Of a DNA stretch of 64,000 bases, positions 19,709 through 30,265 are shown one piece after another. The notes under the pieces were generated by a model that ran no database searches, was not told the origin of the DNA, and saw only the letters and a list, made by a program, of their open reading frames with translations. The stretch comes from Geomicrobium sp. JCM 19039 (GTDB lineage: Bacteria > Bacillota > Bacilli > Bacillales > Marinococcaceae), in the NCBI RefSeq assembly GCF_000698145.1, contig NZ_BAXB01000015.1, forward strand, positions 1 to 64,000, given 5' to 3'. The number at the start of each line of letters is the position of its first letter. Positions within the stretch are counted from its first letter, which is position 1. The position numbers were made by a program, and so were the translations under genes.

Positions 19709-20430
19709 CGTTCGTTTCCTCCTTCGGCGTGTAAGCCACATTCTGTTTTCGTTGTTCCAGCCCATCGGCCTGCCCTTTCATCCTCGCCTGGTAGAACAGG
19801 GCGGGTGCAATATGTGCAGCCGATACTCGGATAATGTTGGTTATGCAGGCGATTGTACGGCAGTTGATGCAGCTCGATATACATCCATATTTCTTCTTCA
19901 GTCCAATGAATCAACGGACAAATCTTCATTTTCTGAAACTTGTGGTCAGCGTTTACGAACTCCGTCTTCGCTCTTGTTGGAGACTGTTCTCGCCGTAATC
20001 CTGAAAGCCAAGCGTGATAAGGATTAAGTTCTCGATCTAGCACATCAAGCTTACGAATCTGACAACAAAGGTCGGGGTTTGTCTCCCACAAGCGTTCGCC
20101 GTGAGTTCTCGCTTGCTCATCGGGAGTGAGCATCGGTTTAGCGAGTGTGATATGAAATTGTGGGTAGCGCTCTTTCACTTCTTCGATGAGCTCATACGTT
20201 TCATCGAAATGAAAGTCGGTATCTAAAAAAAGGATGTGGGCATCTTTTTGAACTTTAGAAAGGAGGTCGAGTAGTACCATCGCCTCTGCTCCGAAGCTAC
20301 AGGCGTACACAAGGTGGTGACCGTACGTTGTGTTTGCCCACTTTAATACATCCAACGAGTCCTTTTTATGAAGCTGTTTATTCAACACTTCGTAATCTTC
20401 ACGTGTAGACGTTTCATACGTTGGTGTCAA
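19705..20430 (-). CDS. cysH: Phosphoadenylyl/adenylylsulfate reductase
   Basis: About 241 residues, reduces (P)APS to sulfite with thioredoxin. YACSFGAEAMVLLDLL is the nucleotide-binding start; the cysteine pair in DLCCQIRK and the CTYC pair bind a 4Fe-4S cluster as in APS-type reductases; ECGLH at the C-terminus carries the catalytic cysteine. TTG at 20430 is preferred because AAAGGAG lies 9 bases before it; an in-frame ATG at 20460 has no ribosome site. It is the first gene of a leftward unit with sat, cysC, cobA, sirB and sirC. The cysP sulfate permease present in B. subtilis is absent here. Confidence 0.88.
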   Translation of the reverse strand: MTPTYETSTREDYEVLNKQLHKKDSLDVLKWANTTYGHHLVYACSFGAEAMVLLDLLSKVQKDAHILFLDTDFHFDETYELIEEVKERYPQFHITLAKPMLTPDEQARTHGERLWETNPDLCCQIRKLDVLDRELNPYHAWLSGLRREQSPTRAKTEFVNADHKFQKMKICPLIHWTEEEIWMYIELHQLPYNRLHNQHYPSIGCTYCTRPVLPGEDERAGRWAGTTKTECGLHAEGGNER

Positions 20431-20570
20431 TCTCTCTGTCTCCTTTCGGTCATTATTCATACTAATTTGATATGTTTTAAAGTGATTCTACATTCTGATT
20501 CTTTCTTTGTCAAAATAAATTAAAAAAAGGGAATATAACAGAGTATATGATACATATGCCGGTTTTGTTC

Positions 20571-20611
20571 AATTATTCCTATTTGACAACTAGGAATAAT
20601 TACCATAAGAT
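20571..20611 (+). promoter_or_regulatory. cysJI promoter inside an 11-bp inverted repeat operator
   Basis: AATTATTCCTA (20571-20581) and TAGGAATAATT (20591-20601) form a perfect 11-bp inverted repeat around TTTGACAAC. The loop holds TTGACA (20583-20588), which with a 17-base spacer and TAAGAT (20606-20611) makes a sigma-A promoter for cysJ. A protein on this palindrome would cover the -35 box. CymR or CysL-like control of sulfur genes is the natural candidate, but I cannot assign it. The same region must hold the leftward cysH promoter, perhaps with TATACT at about 20545. Confidence 0.6.
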
Positions 20612-20688
20612 GAGATATAAATTTTATCATTGACTGAACATTCCATCTTCCAAATGCATAAAAGAGTGGAATGAGGCAAGGGGGGAGT

Positions 20689-22516
20689 ATGTTGCATCTG
20701 AAAAGTACAAATAGTCCTTTTACAGACGAGCAAGTTGAATGGTTGAACCAACTTCTGCCGGGACTAACTGTAGAACAAAAACTGTGGTTGAGTGGATATT
20801 TAAGCGGGACGGGGGGCGACGCTGAAGTCACTAGAGCAGATGTGACTAATGAGTCGCAAGCTTTAGCCCCTGAACGACAAGACACGCCGATTCGAACGGC
20901 TACCGTTTTGTACGGTTCGCAAACAGGGAACTCGCAAAGTGTCGCAGAAACACTAGCAAGTGCGTTAACGAATAACGGGATGGAGATCACACTCCAATCG
21001 ATGTCTGACTATAAGCCGAAAGAGCTTAAGTCTGTTGAACGACTCTTTGTCGTCATTAGCACACACGGGGAGGGAGACCCACCTGATAACGCCATTCCAT
21101 TTTATGAATATGTGTTTGGTCGCAAAATGCCAAAACTGACAGATGTGAAATTCTCCGTATTATCTCTAGGAGACGAGTCGTATGAATTTTATTGTCAAAC
21201 AGGCAAGGAACTGGACCGGAAATTTGAAGAACTTGGCGCGGAAAGGATCGTAGCGAGGGTTGATTGTGATGTTGATTTTGAAGAAGATGCCAATGGTTGG
21301 GTCGAGCAAATTGCTGCTAAAATGCTCGTGGAAAGCCCAGCAGTCACAACATCTACTGCCGATCCAATCACCGTAACGGAGCAACCATCCACCTATTCAA
21401 GAAGTAAACCTTTCGAGGCGGAAGTATTGGAAAATATTAATCTTAACGGGCGTGGATCGAACAAAGAAACGCGCCATCTTGAACTCTCCATAGACGGTTC
21501 TGGGTTTACTTTTTCTCCAGGGGATAGCATTGGCATATTTCCTGAAAATGATGAACAGCTCGTCGATCACTTCATGACGATAATGGCGTGGGAAGCGAAT
21601 CAAGAAGTGGAAATTAACAAAAAAGGGGATACGCTGCCTTTACGTGAGGCGTTAATTAGGCACTTTGAAATTACGGTTTTAACGAAACCTTTATTACAGA
21701 AAACGGTGGGGTGGACGGAAAATGACGCACTACCTCAATTGTTAGAAGATGAACAAAATGATGTGTTACAGGCGTATTTAGAAGGCAGAGACCTTGTTGA
21801 CTTTGTTCAAGATTACGGGCCTTTTACAGTTTCGGCTCCTCAGTTTGTCGGTGCGCTCCGAAAGATTCCTCCGCGACTGTATTCCATTGCGAATAGTCAG
21901 TTGGCGAATGAAGATGAAGTCCACCTTACCGTATCAGCTGTTCGCTATGATGCTCATGATCGAAGCCGTGCTGGTGTATGTTCGGTGCAATGTGCCGAAC
22001 GAACGGGGACGGGTGGGAGCTTACCGATTTTCGTTCAGAAAAATGATAACTTTCGGTTACCAGAAGACCCTGAAACCCCGATCATCATGGTTGGCCCAGG
22101 CACAGGGGTTGCCCCGTACCGAAGTTTTTTAGAAGAAAGGGAAGAACGGGATGCAAAAGGAAAATCTTGGTTGTTTTTTGGGGATCAACATTTCGTTGAT
22201 GACTTTTTGTACCAGTTAGATTGGCAACGGTGGTTAGGTGACGGCGTGCTTACGAAAATGGATGTCGCTTTTTCAAGAGATACGAGTGAAAATTTATGTA
22301 CAGCACCGAATGAGAGAAAAAGCAAAAGAAATGTACGCTTGGATTGAAGAAGGTGCGGTTATTTACGTTTGTGGTGACGAAAAACAAATGGCCCAAGATG
22401 TGCATACCACGCTCATCGATATTATTTCTGAACAAGGTCGATTTGAACGAGCTGAAGCAGAAAGTTATGTGAAACAAATGCAACAAGAGAAAAGGTACCA
22501 AAGAGACGTCTATTAA
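20689..22516 (+). CDS. cysJ: Sulfite reductase (NADPH) flavoprotein alpha subunit, frameshifted
   Basis: Passes electrons from NADPH through FAD and FMN to the CysI hemoprotein. An N-terminal lead is followed by the flavodoxin domain (LYGSQTGNSQSVAE), the FAD domain (RLYSIANS, with GVCSVQC) and the NADPH domain (MVGPGTGVAPYRSFLEER, FFGDQ). The frame slips near 22289-22292 in an A-run (one extra or two missing bases), after which VQHRM and YVCGDEKQMAQDV complete the domain. Restored length about 608-609 residues. ATG 20689 follows AAGGGGGGAG. cysI starts 14 bases downstream. Confidence 0.9.
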
Positions 22517-22530
22517 CGAGGTGAAATGAA

Positions 22531-24247
22531 ATGGCAAATGAAGATCGCCCTCATATTCAAACCGGTCCTCCAAGTGATGTTGAGGACATTAAAGAAAAGA
22601 GTGATTACTTACGAGGCACGTTAGTCAACACGTTGCAAAACCCGCTCACCGCAGGAATTCCAGAAGAGGATAACCGCTTAATGAAATTCCACGGCAGCTA
22701 TTTGCAAGATGACCGAGATTTACGTAATGAGCGGAGGCGGCAAAAGCTTGAGCCTGCGCATCAATTTATGGTTAGGGTGCGAGCGCCAGGCGGCGTCGCC
22801 ACCCTGAACAGTGGCTTGCAATCGACAACTTGGCGACAACGTATGGCAATGGCACGCTCAAGCTAACAACTCGGCAAGCTTTTCAAATCCATGGCATTTT
22901 GAAATGGAACATGAAAGCGAGCATTCGGACAATCAATGATTCATTGATGGATACACTCGCAGCTTGCGGGGATGTGAACCGCAACGTCATGTGCAACCCC
23001 AATCCAGACGAATCGGCAGTGCATCAACAAGTCTATGAATGTGCGAATGAATTGAGCGATTATTTGTCGCCACGCACGAGGGCGTATCACGAAATATGGC
23101 TCGATGAAGAAAAGATTGAAAGCAACAAGGAAGTCGAACAAGAACCGATGTATGGGAAGTTGTATTTGCCGCGAAAATTCAAGATGGGCATTGCCATTCC
23201 TCCGTCCAACGACGTGGATGTGTTCTCTCAAGACATAGGGTTAATCGCAATCATTGAAAATGAAAAGTTGCGAGGGTTTAATGTGAGTGTCGGTGGTGGC
23301 ATGGGCATGACTCATGGTGATTCGCACACGTATCCGCAGCTTTCGAGGGTCATTGGTTTTTGTACGCCAGAGCAAGTGACGGACGTCTCTGAGAAGCTGA
23401 TTACGATTCAGCGAGATTTCGGAAATCGTCATGAACGAAAGTATGCGAGATTCAAATATACGATTGATGCGAGGGGCATCGACTGGTTGATTGACGAGTT
23501 GCATGAACGGTTAGGGTACAGTTTAGAAGAAGCAAGGCCGTATTCATTTACGGATAATGGCGACCGTTACGGCTGGGTGAAAGGTGTGAACAATCGTTGG
23601 CATTACACATTGTTCGTGCAAAACGGCCGTATTAAGGATGAAGAGAAGTACGAACTAATGAGTGCAATTCGCGAAATAGCCGCATTCACACAGGGGAATT
23701 CAGACTTTCTCCCAATCAAAACCTCGTCATTAGCAACGTGACCGCTGCGAAGAAAAAAGCGATTCGTGAGATTTTAGACCGGTATCATATTGTTGATTCA
23801 AAGCAAGTTTCCGCGTTACGTAAAAGTTCAATGGCGTGCGTGTCATTTCCAACTTGCGGCTTGGCTATGGCTGAATCCGAACGCTACTTGCCGAGTTTGA
23901 TCGACAAACTAGAAGAAACCGTCAATGAGGTGGGGTTACGTGATAAAGAGATTGTCATTCGCATGTCTGGATGTCCTAACGGTTGTTCACGTGCGGCAAT
24001 GGCCGAAATCGGCTTTATTGGTAAAGCCCCTGGCAAATATAACTTGTATCTCGGTGGAGGGTTTAAAGGTGAACGTCTAAGCAAAATGTACAAAGAAAAC
24101 ATTGGCGAAGAAGAAATTCTGGACACGCTCCGCCCGCTGCTCAATGATTATGGCAAAAACCGTTCGGCAGGCGAGCACTTTGGTGATTACGTCATCCGAG
24201 CAGGGTATATAAAAGCAACGAGTGATGGAACGAATTTTCATGATTGA
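22531..24247 (+). CDS. cysI: Sulfite reductase hemoprotein beta subunit, two frameshifts
   Basis: Six-electron reduction of sulfite to sulfide with siroheme and a 4Fe-4S cluster. Three frames carry the parts: N-terminal [10 protein letters not shown], then [18 protein letters not shown] and [10 protein letters not shown], then the cluster/siroheme cysteines in [12 protein letters not shown] and [10 protein letters not shown]. Breaks near 22802 (C-run) and 23695 (G-run) are each repaired by one added base, giving 572 residues, the normal length. GAGGTGAA precedes the ATG. Siroheme comes from the cobA-sirB-sirC genes on the other arm. Confidence 0.9.
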
Positions 24248-24250
24248 AGG

Positions 24251-24278
24251 AACTCCTTTTGTGGAGTTTCTTTTTTTG
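24251..24278 (+). terminator. Terminator after cysI
   Basis: AACTCC pairs with GGAGTT around a 6-base loop and is followed by TCTTTTTTTG, just after the cysI stop. Confidence 0.8.
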
Positions 24279-24396
24279 TGTGGATGAGTAAAGAACAACC
24301 GCAATAACCCACGCCCTGGAATGTTTGTAACTCATTCGTAACTCGTCTATTTACAATTGAAATTAGGAACGATTATCGACAAGGGGGAAGGTTAGG

Positions 24397-25611
24397 GTGG
24401 CAAAAAAACATTGGGTTATATTTTCAAGCATTACGACTTCGCTTCTTCTGACAATGGCGGCTTGTTCAAGTGATGATTCAGCATCTGGAGGGGACGCAGA
24501 TGATCCTGTGAAGATTGGTGTGTTAACTTCTCAAACCGGTCTACTTGAGGCGTATGGAAATCAGATGATTAATGGTTTCCAAATTGGTATTGATTATGCC
24601 ACGGATGGTACGAGGGAAGTTGCGGGCAGGGAAATTGAAGTGATGATTCGCGACACCCAAACCGATCCGCAAGTGGCTGTGCAACAAGCGACAGAGCTCT
24701 ATGAAGATGAAGAGGTAGACATTTTAGTTGGGGCGGCTGATAGCGGGGACACACTAGCGGTTCTTCCATTAGCAGAGACGTATGATCGCATTATGATTGT
24801 TGAGCCTGCAGTCGCAGATGCGATCACAGGGGAAGAATGGAATCCGAATATTTTTAGAACCGGTCGAAACTCAACACAAGATGCGATAGCGGGGGCAGCA
24901 GCAATTGCGGAAGAGGGTACGCAAATTGCCGTGTATGCTCCGAACAGTTCATTTGGGCTTGATGGGGCAGAAGCATTCATAGAGGAAGCCGAACGTTTAG
25001 GTGCAGAAATTGTGTTGGAAGAGTACCCTGCACCAGATACAACCGACTTCACGTCAAGTGTACAACGTGTCATTGAAGCAGATCCGGACTATATGTTCGT
25101 CATTTGGGCGGGGTCAAATACGCCGTGGGGATCTTTTAATGATATGGGGCTTACCGATCGAGGCATTACAATTTCAACAGGAGCCCCGGACATTGCAGCA
25201 TTAGGCACGATGGGAGATCTCATAGGGATGGAAGGATTCTCGGTCTATCATTACACACTCCCAGATAATGAAGTGAATGATTACCTCATAAGCGAACACG
25301 AAGAAGAACACGGGTCCCCACCTGATTTGTTTACAGCTGGAGGCATGGCAAGTGCAATGGCAGCGGTTCAAGCTTTGGAGGAGTCTGAAGGTGCAGCAGA
25401 TGCTGACACACTCATTAAAGTGATGGAAGGAATGACGTTTGATACACCCAAAGGTCCGATGACATTCCGAGCAGAAGATCATCAAGCATTGCAGACGATG
25501 TATTCCATTACGTTGGAAGATAATCCCGACTATGAGTACCCACTTCCAATCTTGAATGAGGCCCTTGAACCAGAACAAACGGAACCACCAATTCGAAACA
25601 ACAGGGAGTAG
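24397..25611 (+). CDS. Liv/Urt-type ABC transporter substrate-binding lipoprotein
   Basis: 404 residues. A lipoprotein signal (hydrophobic stretch then LTMAAC, with Cys about residue 23) is followed by a type I periplasmic-binding fold beginning PVKIGVLTSQTG, as in branched-chain amino acid, urea or short-chain acid/amide binding proteins. GTG start after AAGGGGGAAGG. It leads an operon with two ATPases and two permeases, and the cluster continues with acyl-CoA ligase genes, so the ligand may be a carboxylate rather than an amino acid; that is inference. Confidence 0.88.
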   Translation: MAKKHWVIFSSITTSLLLTMAACSSDDSASGGDADDPVKIGVLTSQTGLLEAYGNQMINGFQIGIDYATDGTREVAGREIEVMIRDTQTDPQVAVQQATELYEDEEVDILVGAADSGDTLAVLPLAETYDRIMIVEPAVADAITGEEWNPNIFRTGRNSTQDAIAGAAAIAEEGTQIAVYAPNSSFGLDGAEAFIEEAERLGAEIVLEEYPAPDTTDFTSSVQRVIEADPDYMFVIWAGSNTPWGSFNDMGLTDRGITISTGAPDIAALGTMGDLIGMEGFSVYHYTLPDNEVNDYLISEHEEEHGSPPDLFTAGGMASAMAAVQALEESEGAADADTLIKVMEGMTFDTPKGPMTFRAEDHQALQTMYSITLEDNPDYEYPLPILNEALEPEQTEPPIRNNRE

Positions 25612-25616
25612 ATGGT

Positions 25617-26396
25617 ATGGCAGAGGCTTTGCTTCAAACTGACCAACTGAGCATTCAATTTGGGGGACATAAAGCGGTAAGCGATGTATCCTTACGTGTT
25701 GAAGACCGAACATTCAAAAGCATTATCGGGCCTAACGGAGCAGGCAAAACAACGTTGTTCAATTTAATTAGCGGTCAACTAAAGCCAACGAGTGGGCGTG
25801 TGTTGTTTCGGGGAAACCCGATTCAACATTTGTCCCCGCCTAAACGCACGAAATTAGGCATTGGGCGTTCCTTTCAGATTACGAATATTTTCCCGAATTT
25901 AACGGTGCTAGAAAACGTTCGGATGGCTGTTCAATCTAAAGAAAATGTGTATTTTTCCATGTTCCGTCATTTTAAGTCATTCCCCGAGCTTGAGGCGAAA
26001 GCGTATGAGTACTTAGTGAATGTGCATTTGAGTGATAAAGCAGATCAGGTCGCAAGTGCATTGGCACATGGGGAGAAACGCAAATTAGAAATCGCCATTC
26101 TGCTAGCTTTAGATGCTGAGGTGTTACTACTTGATGAGCCAACGGCAGGCATGTCATTGGAAGAAGTGCCGGCGATTATAGATGTAATTCGTTCGATTCG
26201 TGACCAGAGAGATCGAACCATTGTGCTGATCGAACACAAAATGGACTTGGTGTTGGATTTGTCCGACTCGATTGCCGTGCTATTTCACGGCGAACTGATT
26301 GCAGATGACGAACCGGAAGCCATCATGAAACACGACCGTGTGCAATCGGCGTATTTAGGAGGGGATGTAGTCGATGACGATGCTTCAAGTACGTAA
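25617..26396 (+). CDS. livG: Liv-type ABC transporter ATPase (LivG-like)
   Basis: 259 residues, one of the two nucleotide-binding subunits of the importer. Walker A GPNGAGKTT, a LAHGEKRKLE signature (the LivG form), Walker B VLLLDEPTAGMS and the H-loop EHKMD are visible. It starts 5 bases after the binding protein and overlaps the next ATPase by 23 bases. Confidence 0.9.
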   Translation: MAEALLQTDQLSIQFGGHKAVSDVSLRVEDRTFKSIIGPNGAGKTTLFNLISGQLKPTSGRVLFRGNPIQHLSPPKRTKLGIGRSFQITNIFPNLTVLENVRMAVQSKENVYFSMFRHFKSFPELEAKAYEYLVNVHLSDKADQVASALAHGEKRKLEIAILLALDAEVLLLDEPTAGMSLEEVPAIIDVIRSIRDQRDRTIVLIEHKMDLVLDLSDSIAVLFHGELIADDEPEAIMKHDRVQSAYLGGDVVDDDASST

Positions 26397-27078
26397 TATT
26401 GAAACGTATATTCAAGAGTTTCACATTTTGCAAGGTGTAGAATTTGACGTCCCTGAGCAAGAGGTAACGGTTTTATTAGGGCGAAATGGTGCTGGCAAAA
26501 CGACAACGATGCGCTCCATCATGGGGCTCAACCCTGCCACAAAAGGAGATATTCTTTTTCAAGGAGAGAGTATCCGGGAATTGCCTCCTCATGTAATCGC
26601 CAAAAAAGGGATTGGCTATGTGCCGGAAGATCAAGATATTTTCTCAGATTTAACGGTGCAGGAGAATTTGCGTGTTGCAAAACGTAAGGAAAACGAAAAA
26701 ACAGAGGAACGAGAAAAGTGGATTTTAGAGTTATTTCCGGATCTGAAAATTGCCTACACAAGAAAAGGAGGCAACTTGTCAGGAGGACAAAAACAAATGC
26801 TCTCCATTGCCAGAGCACTCGTAAACGAGACGCCACTTCTGCTCATTGATGAGCCGAGCAAAGGTTTAGCTCCAATTATGGTCGAGAAGGTGATGGAAGC
26901 ATTAAATGTCATCAAACAAACGACCACTGTACTTCTCGTTGAGCAGAACTTTCGTATGGCAAGTAAAATAGGCGAGCGCTTTTACATCCTTGATGAGGGA
27001 AGAACGGTTCATCACGGACAGATGCGTCAGTTGGAAGAAGATAAAGAATTGCGGCAGAAATATTTAGGCATTGCATAG
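26374..27078 (+). CDS. livF: Liv-type ABC transporter ATPase (LivF-like)
   Basis: 234 residues, second nucleotide-binding subunit. Walker A GRNGAGKTT, signature LSGGQKQML, Walker B LLLIDEPSKGLAP and the VEQNF switch, all in the LivF form. AGGAGGGGATG inside the end of livG is its ribosome site. Confidence 0.9.
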   Translation: MTMLQVRNIETYIQEFHILQGVEFDVPEQEVTVLLGRNGAGKTTTMRSIMGLNPATKGDILFQGESIRELPPHVIAKKGIGYVPEDQDIFSDLTVQENLRVAKRKENEKTEEREKWILELFPDLKIAYTRKGGNLSGGQKQMLSIARALVNETPLLLIDEPSKGLAPIMVEKVMEALNVIKQTTTVLLVEQNFRMASKIGERFYILDEGRTVHHGQMRQLEEDKELRQKYLGIA

Positions 27079-27093
27079 AAAGCAGGTGAACGT

Positions 27094-27980
27094 ATGGAGC
27101 TACACTTAACGTTATTGTTTAACGGGCTGGCAACTGGCATGCTTATCTTTCTTCTCGCTGCTGGTTTGAGTTTGATTTTTGGTCTCATGTCGGTCTTGAA
27201 CTTTGCCCACGGTGCTTTATTCATGTTCGGAGCATATGCCGGTACATGGATGTATTTATTGTTCGGGGGCGCAGCTGGGGACTACAGCATTTTAGCGTTT
27301 GGGATGGGGTTGATCGGGGCCATTGTGACTGGTATTGTTCTCGGCTATACAGTGGAGCGGACAACGGTCAGGCAAGTGTATGGCAACCATTTGCGTCAAA
27401 TTCTCATAACGACCGGTGTGATGCTCGTCGTCGGAGAATTGGTGATGCTCATCTGGGGATCAAACCTCATTTCTGTTCAGCCACCACCGGCCATTAGTGG
27501 ATTTACGGAACTGATGAACGTGCGATTTCATCACTACCGCATTTTTATTATCGGGTTTGGACTACTTGTTTTAATCTCATTACTTCTCATGTTGAAAAAG
27601 TCAAAGATTGGGCTCGTCGTCCGTGCAGGTGTTGAAAATAAAGAAATGGTTCAGGCGCTTGGCATTAATGTGCGAAAAATCTTTACATTCGTTTTCGTGT
27701 TTGGCACGACGCTTGCTTGTGTTGGTGGATTTCTTTGGGGACCTTTTCAAGGGCAAATTAACCGGATATGGGGCTAAGTCTTATGCTGACGGCATTTATC
27801 GTCGTGGCGATTGGCGGGATGGGCAGTGTGGGTGGTTCGGCAATTGCGGCTGTGATTGTCGGTTTGTCGGAAGCGTACATGGCTTATTACTTTCCACCGG
27901 GATCACTTGCGGTCAACATGATGATCATGGCCTTAGTTCTGCTTTTAAAACCGTCGGGATTATTCGGGGCAACGAGGTGA
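27094..27980 (+). CDS. livH: Liv-type ABC transporter permease (LivH-like), frameshifted
   Basis: Inner-membrane channel subunit with about eight hydrophobic segments. LSLIFGLMSVLNFAHGALFM is the family start and the C-terminal part has VAIGGMGSVGGSAIAAVIVG. The frame breaks near 27762 where AACCGGATATG should read N-P-D-M; one added C restores 295 residues. GCAGGTGA precedes the ATG. Confidence 0.88.
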
Positions 27981-27984
27981 TCGG

Positions 27985-29055
27985 ATGAATGTAAACTTTA
28001 AAAAACGAATGCTAACGCCAGATACACAACACTCGTCAACGCTAATGGACCGAAACACATGGCGAAAGAAGCAGCCTTGGGTATTTATTGCCATCTGTTT
28101 CGTGATGCTTTTGCTGCCACTATTCGTCACACAAAGTTCAATGTTATTTTTACTCACAAACATTTTTATTCTTGCGGTGTTTGCGATGAGCTATGATATT
28201 TTGCTCGGCTACACAGGAATTATCTCATTTGGTCACGCGATGTTTTTCGGTTTCGGAGCATACAGTGTGGCTCTTTCATTAACGTATATCGAGCAGGCGG
28301 AGGTCGCTCTTCTTGTCGCGCTTTTGGCTGGTGTTAGTTTCTCCGTCATCGTCAGCTTCTTTGTTGGATTGTTATCTTTGCGGCTTAAAGACACATTTTA
28401 TGCGTTGATTACATTAGCGGTAGCGACAATTTTCTTAGTCATCGCTGAACAATGGCGTTCATTTACACGTGGAGATGAAGGATTTAACTTCACCGCTCAA
28501 GTTCCGACAGAGCTGTTCGGATTTATTAACTTAATTGATCGGCAAACGGTGTATTATCTCGCGTTTCTTTTTTTAATCGTTATGTTTCTTGTTCTGCGTC
28601 AGTTCATCTATTCCCCGGTCGGTCGAACACTACAAGCGATACGAGAGAATGAAAGTCGCGTATCAGCGCTCGGATATTCAATTATTCGTTACAAGTTAAT
28701 TTCGACGATTGTAGCAGGTGTTGTCGCCAGTTTGGCGGGGATGATGTACGCCGTATCCATTCGGTTTGTGAATCCTTTTAGCACGATGGATGTGGACGTG
28801 ACCATTGATGCTCTTCTCATGGTCGTGATTGGAGGGGTAGGCACATTATACGGTGCGATCATTGGTGCGGGAGTGATTGAAATTGCCTCCCATTGGCTAA
28901 TGGGGATGCGCGATGTGCACCCAATCTTTGAACGTTGGGTCATCTTGTTTGGACTCGTGTTTATTATGAGTATCCTTTTCTTTCCTGCAGGCATTGTCGG
29001 AACGGTTAGGGAGAAATGGTCAAAAAGAAAAGGAAAAAGGAGCAGTCAAAAATGA
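27985..29055 (+). CDS. livM: Liv-type ABC transporter permease (LivM-like)
   Basis: 356 residues, second channel subunit. A cytosolic lead of about 30 residues precedes nine or so hydrophobic segments; LLGYTGIISFGHAMFFG and the conserved cytosolic loop RAIRENESRVSALGY are LivM marks. It starts 4 bases after livH. Confidence 0.9.
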   Translation: MNVNFKKRMLTPDTQHSSTLMDRNTWRKKQPWVFIAICFVMLLLPLFVTQSSMLFLLTNIFILAVFAMSYDILLGYTGIISFGHAMFFGFGAYSVALSLTYIEQAEVALLVALLAGVSFSVIVSFFVGLLSLRLKDTFYALITLAVATIFLVIAEQWRSFTRGDEGFNFTAQVPTELFGFINLIDRQTVYYLAFLFLIVMFLVLRQFIYSPVGRTLQAIRENESRVSALGYSIIRYKLISTIVAGVVASLAGMMYAVSIRFVNPFSTMDVDVTIDALLMVVIGGVGTLYGAIIGAGVIEIASHWLMGMRDVHPIFERWVILFGLVFIMSILFFPAGIVGTVREKWSKRKGKRSSQK

Positions 29056-29219
29056 GTGTAATTGCATCCTACGTGCTTCGGGTCGTCATTCACAAGTCAG
29101 AACTTCGTGTGAAGATTAAAAATGTACAAACCGACGATGAAGTGAATGTACAAACGATCGAGGAGATGGTTCCTTATCTACAAGAAGAAGTAAAGAGGCT
29201 AGGTAGAGGCGATGGATAA
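29052..29219 (+). CDS. Small hypothetical protein in carboxylate cluster
   Basis: 55 residues from ATG 29052, which overlaps the livM stop (ATGA) and follows AAAAAGGAG. Basic start, acidic end, no motif I know. Its tight placement between livM and the ketoacyl-synthase-like gene suggests it is a real, co-translated component. Confidence 0.5.
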   Translation: MSVIASYVLRVVIHKSELRVKIKNVQTDDEVNVQTIEEMVPYLQEEVKRLGRGDG

Positions 29220-30265
29220 GTGTGTTGGAGTGATGAGCGTTGCCTCATACTTACCTTCTCACACAATAACTGGAGAAGAAATTGCAAGAAGAAGTGGAAT
29301 CCCATCTACCATCGTTACAGAAAAGATGGAAATTCATTCGAAAACAATTCCTTAATGTATCACCCCGCACAAACAGGGATTAGAGCCGCTAAAAAGGGGC
29401 TTTGGAATGAACGGGAATTGCTGTGTCTGAACTGGATCTTTTCATCTATGTCGGAGAGGAGTATAAGGAATATTCATTATGGACCGGTTCAATCTATATG
29501 CAAGAACAACTCGGTGCTTATGGGGCGGTCGCATTTGATATGTCACTGCGGTGCGGGACGACGGTCTTGGCCATGGACGTTGCAAAATCGATGATGATCG
29601 CCAAGGAAGATGTATCGACGGTTCTTTTAGCAGGAGGGTATTGCAACGGTGGCTTTATGAATTATAAAAATGAGCGATCAAGATTTATGTACAATTTGGC
29701 AGCTGGCGGCGGAGCGATGATTTTTCGGAAAAACGATAAAAGAAATACGTTGCTTGAAACAGTGACGATGACCGACGGGTCTTTTTCCACTGATGTAATC
29801 CATCGCGCTGGTGGATCAATAGCGAGAGATTTATTCGAACGCTCGTCGTATCATGAAGAACTTGATGTGACAAACCCTAAAGAGATGAAGAAAAGACTGG
29901 ATGCAAAATCGATGAAGAACTTTCTCTATGTCATTCGCGAATCGCTTCAATAAAGTGGATACGCTATTAACGAGTTAGATTTTCTCGCAATTCTCCATTT
30001 GAAACGGTTGGCACATCAATATGTACAGCAAATGCTTGCACTTCGTGATGAACAATCCATATATTTACAGGACATTGGGCATGTAGGGCAATTTGATCAA
30101 TTCATCTCTATAGAACGAGCGTTGGCACAATAGCGGGTGAAAGATGGAGATGTTGTTTGTATGGTAAGTGCGGGCATTGGCTATGCTTGGGTTGCAAATA
30201 CGATAAGTTGGGGGAGTCTGGATGAAGCTAGACGTCGATTGGTTGGAAACGAGAGCGAGAATTGA
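29212..30265 (+). pseudogene. Ketoacyl-ACP synthase III / HMG-CoA synthase-like protein, broken
   Basis: Thiolase-fold enzyme that condenses acyl groups. N-terminal GVMSVASYLPSHTITGEEIA, the active-site region FDMSLRCGTTVLAMD with its cysteine, and the C-terminal GHVGQFDQF block are visible. There are four lesions: one-base losses near 29346 and 29410 (both short homopolymers), and in-frame TAA at 29951-29953 and TAG at 30131-30133. With the two frameshifts repaired the frame would be 352 codons but still hold two nonsense codons. The frame's end overlaps the acyl-CoA ligase start. The nonsense codons suggest real decay, though sequence error is not excluded. Confidence 0.65.
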
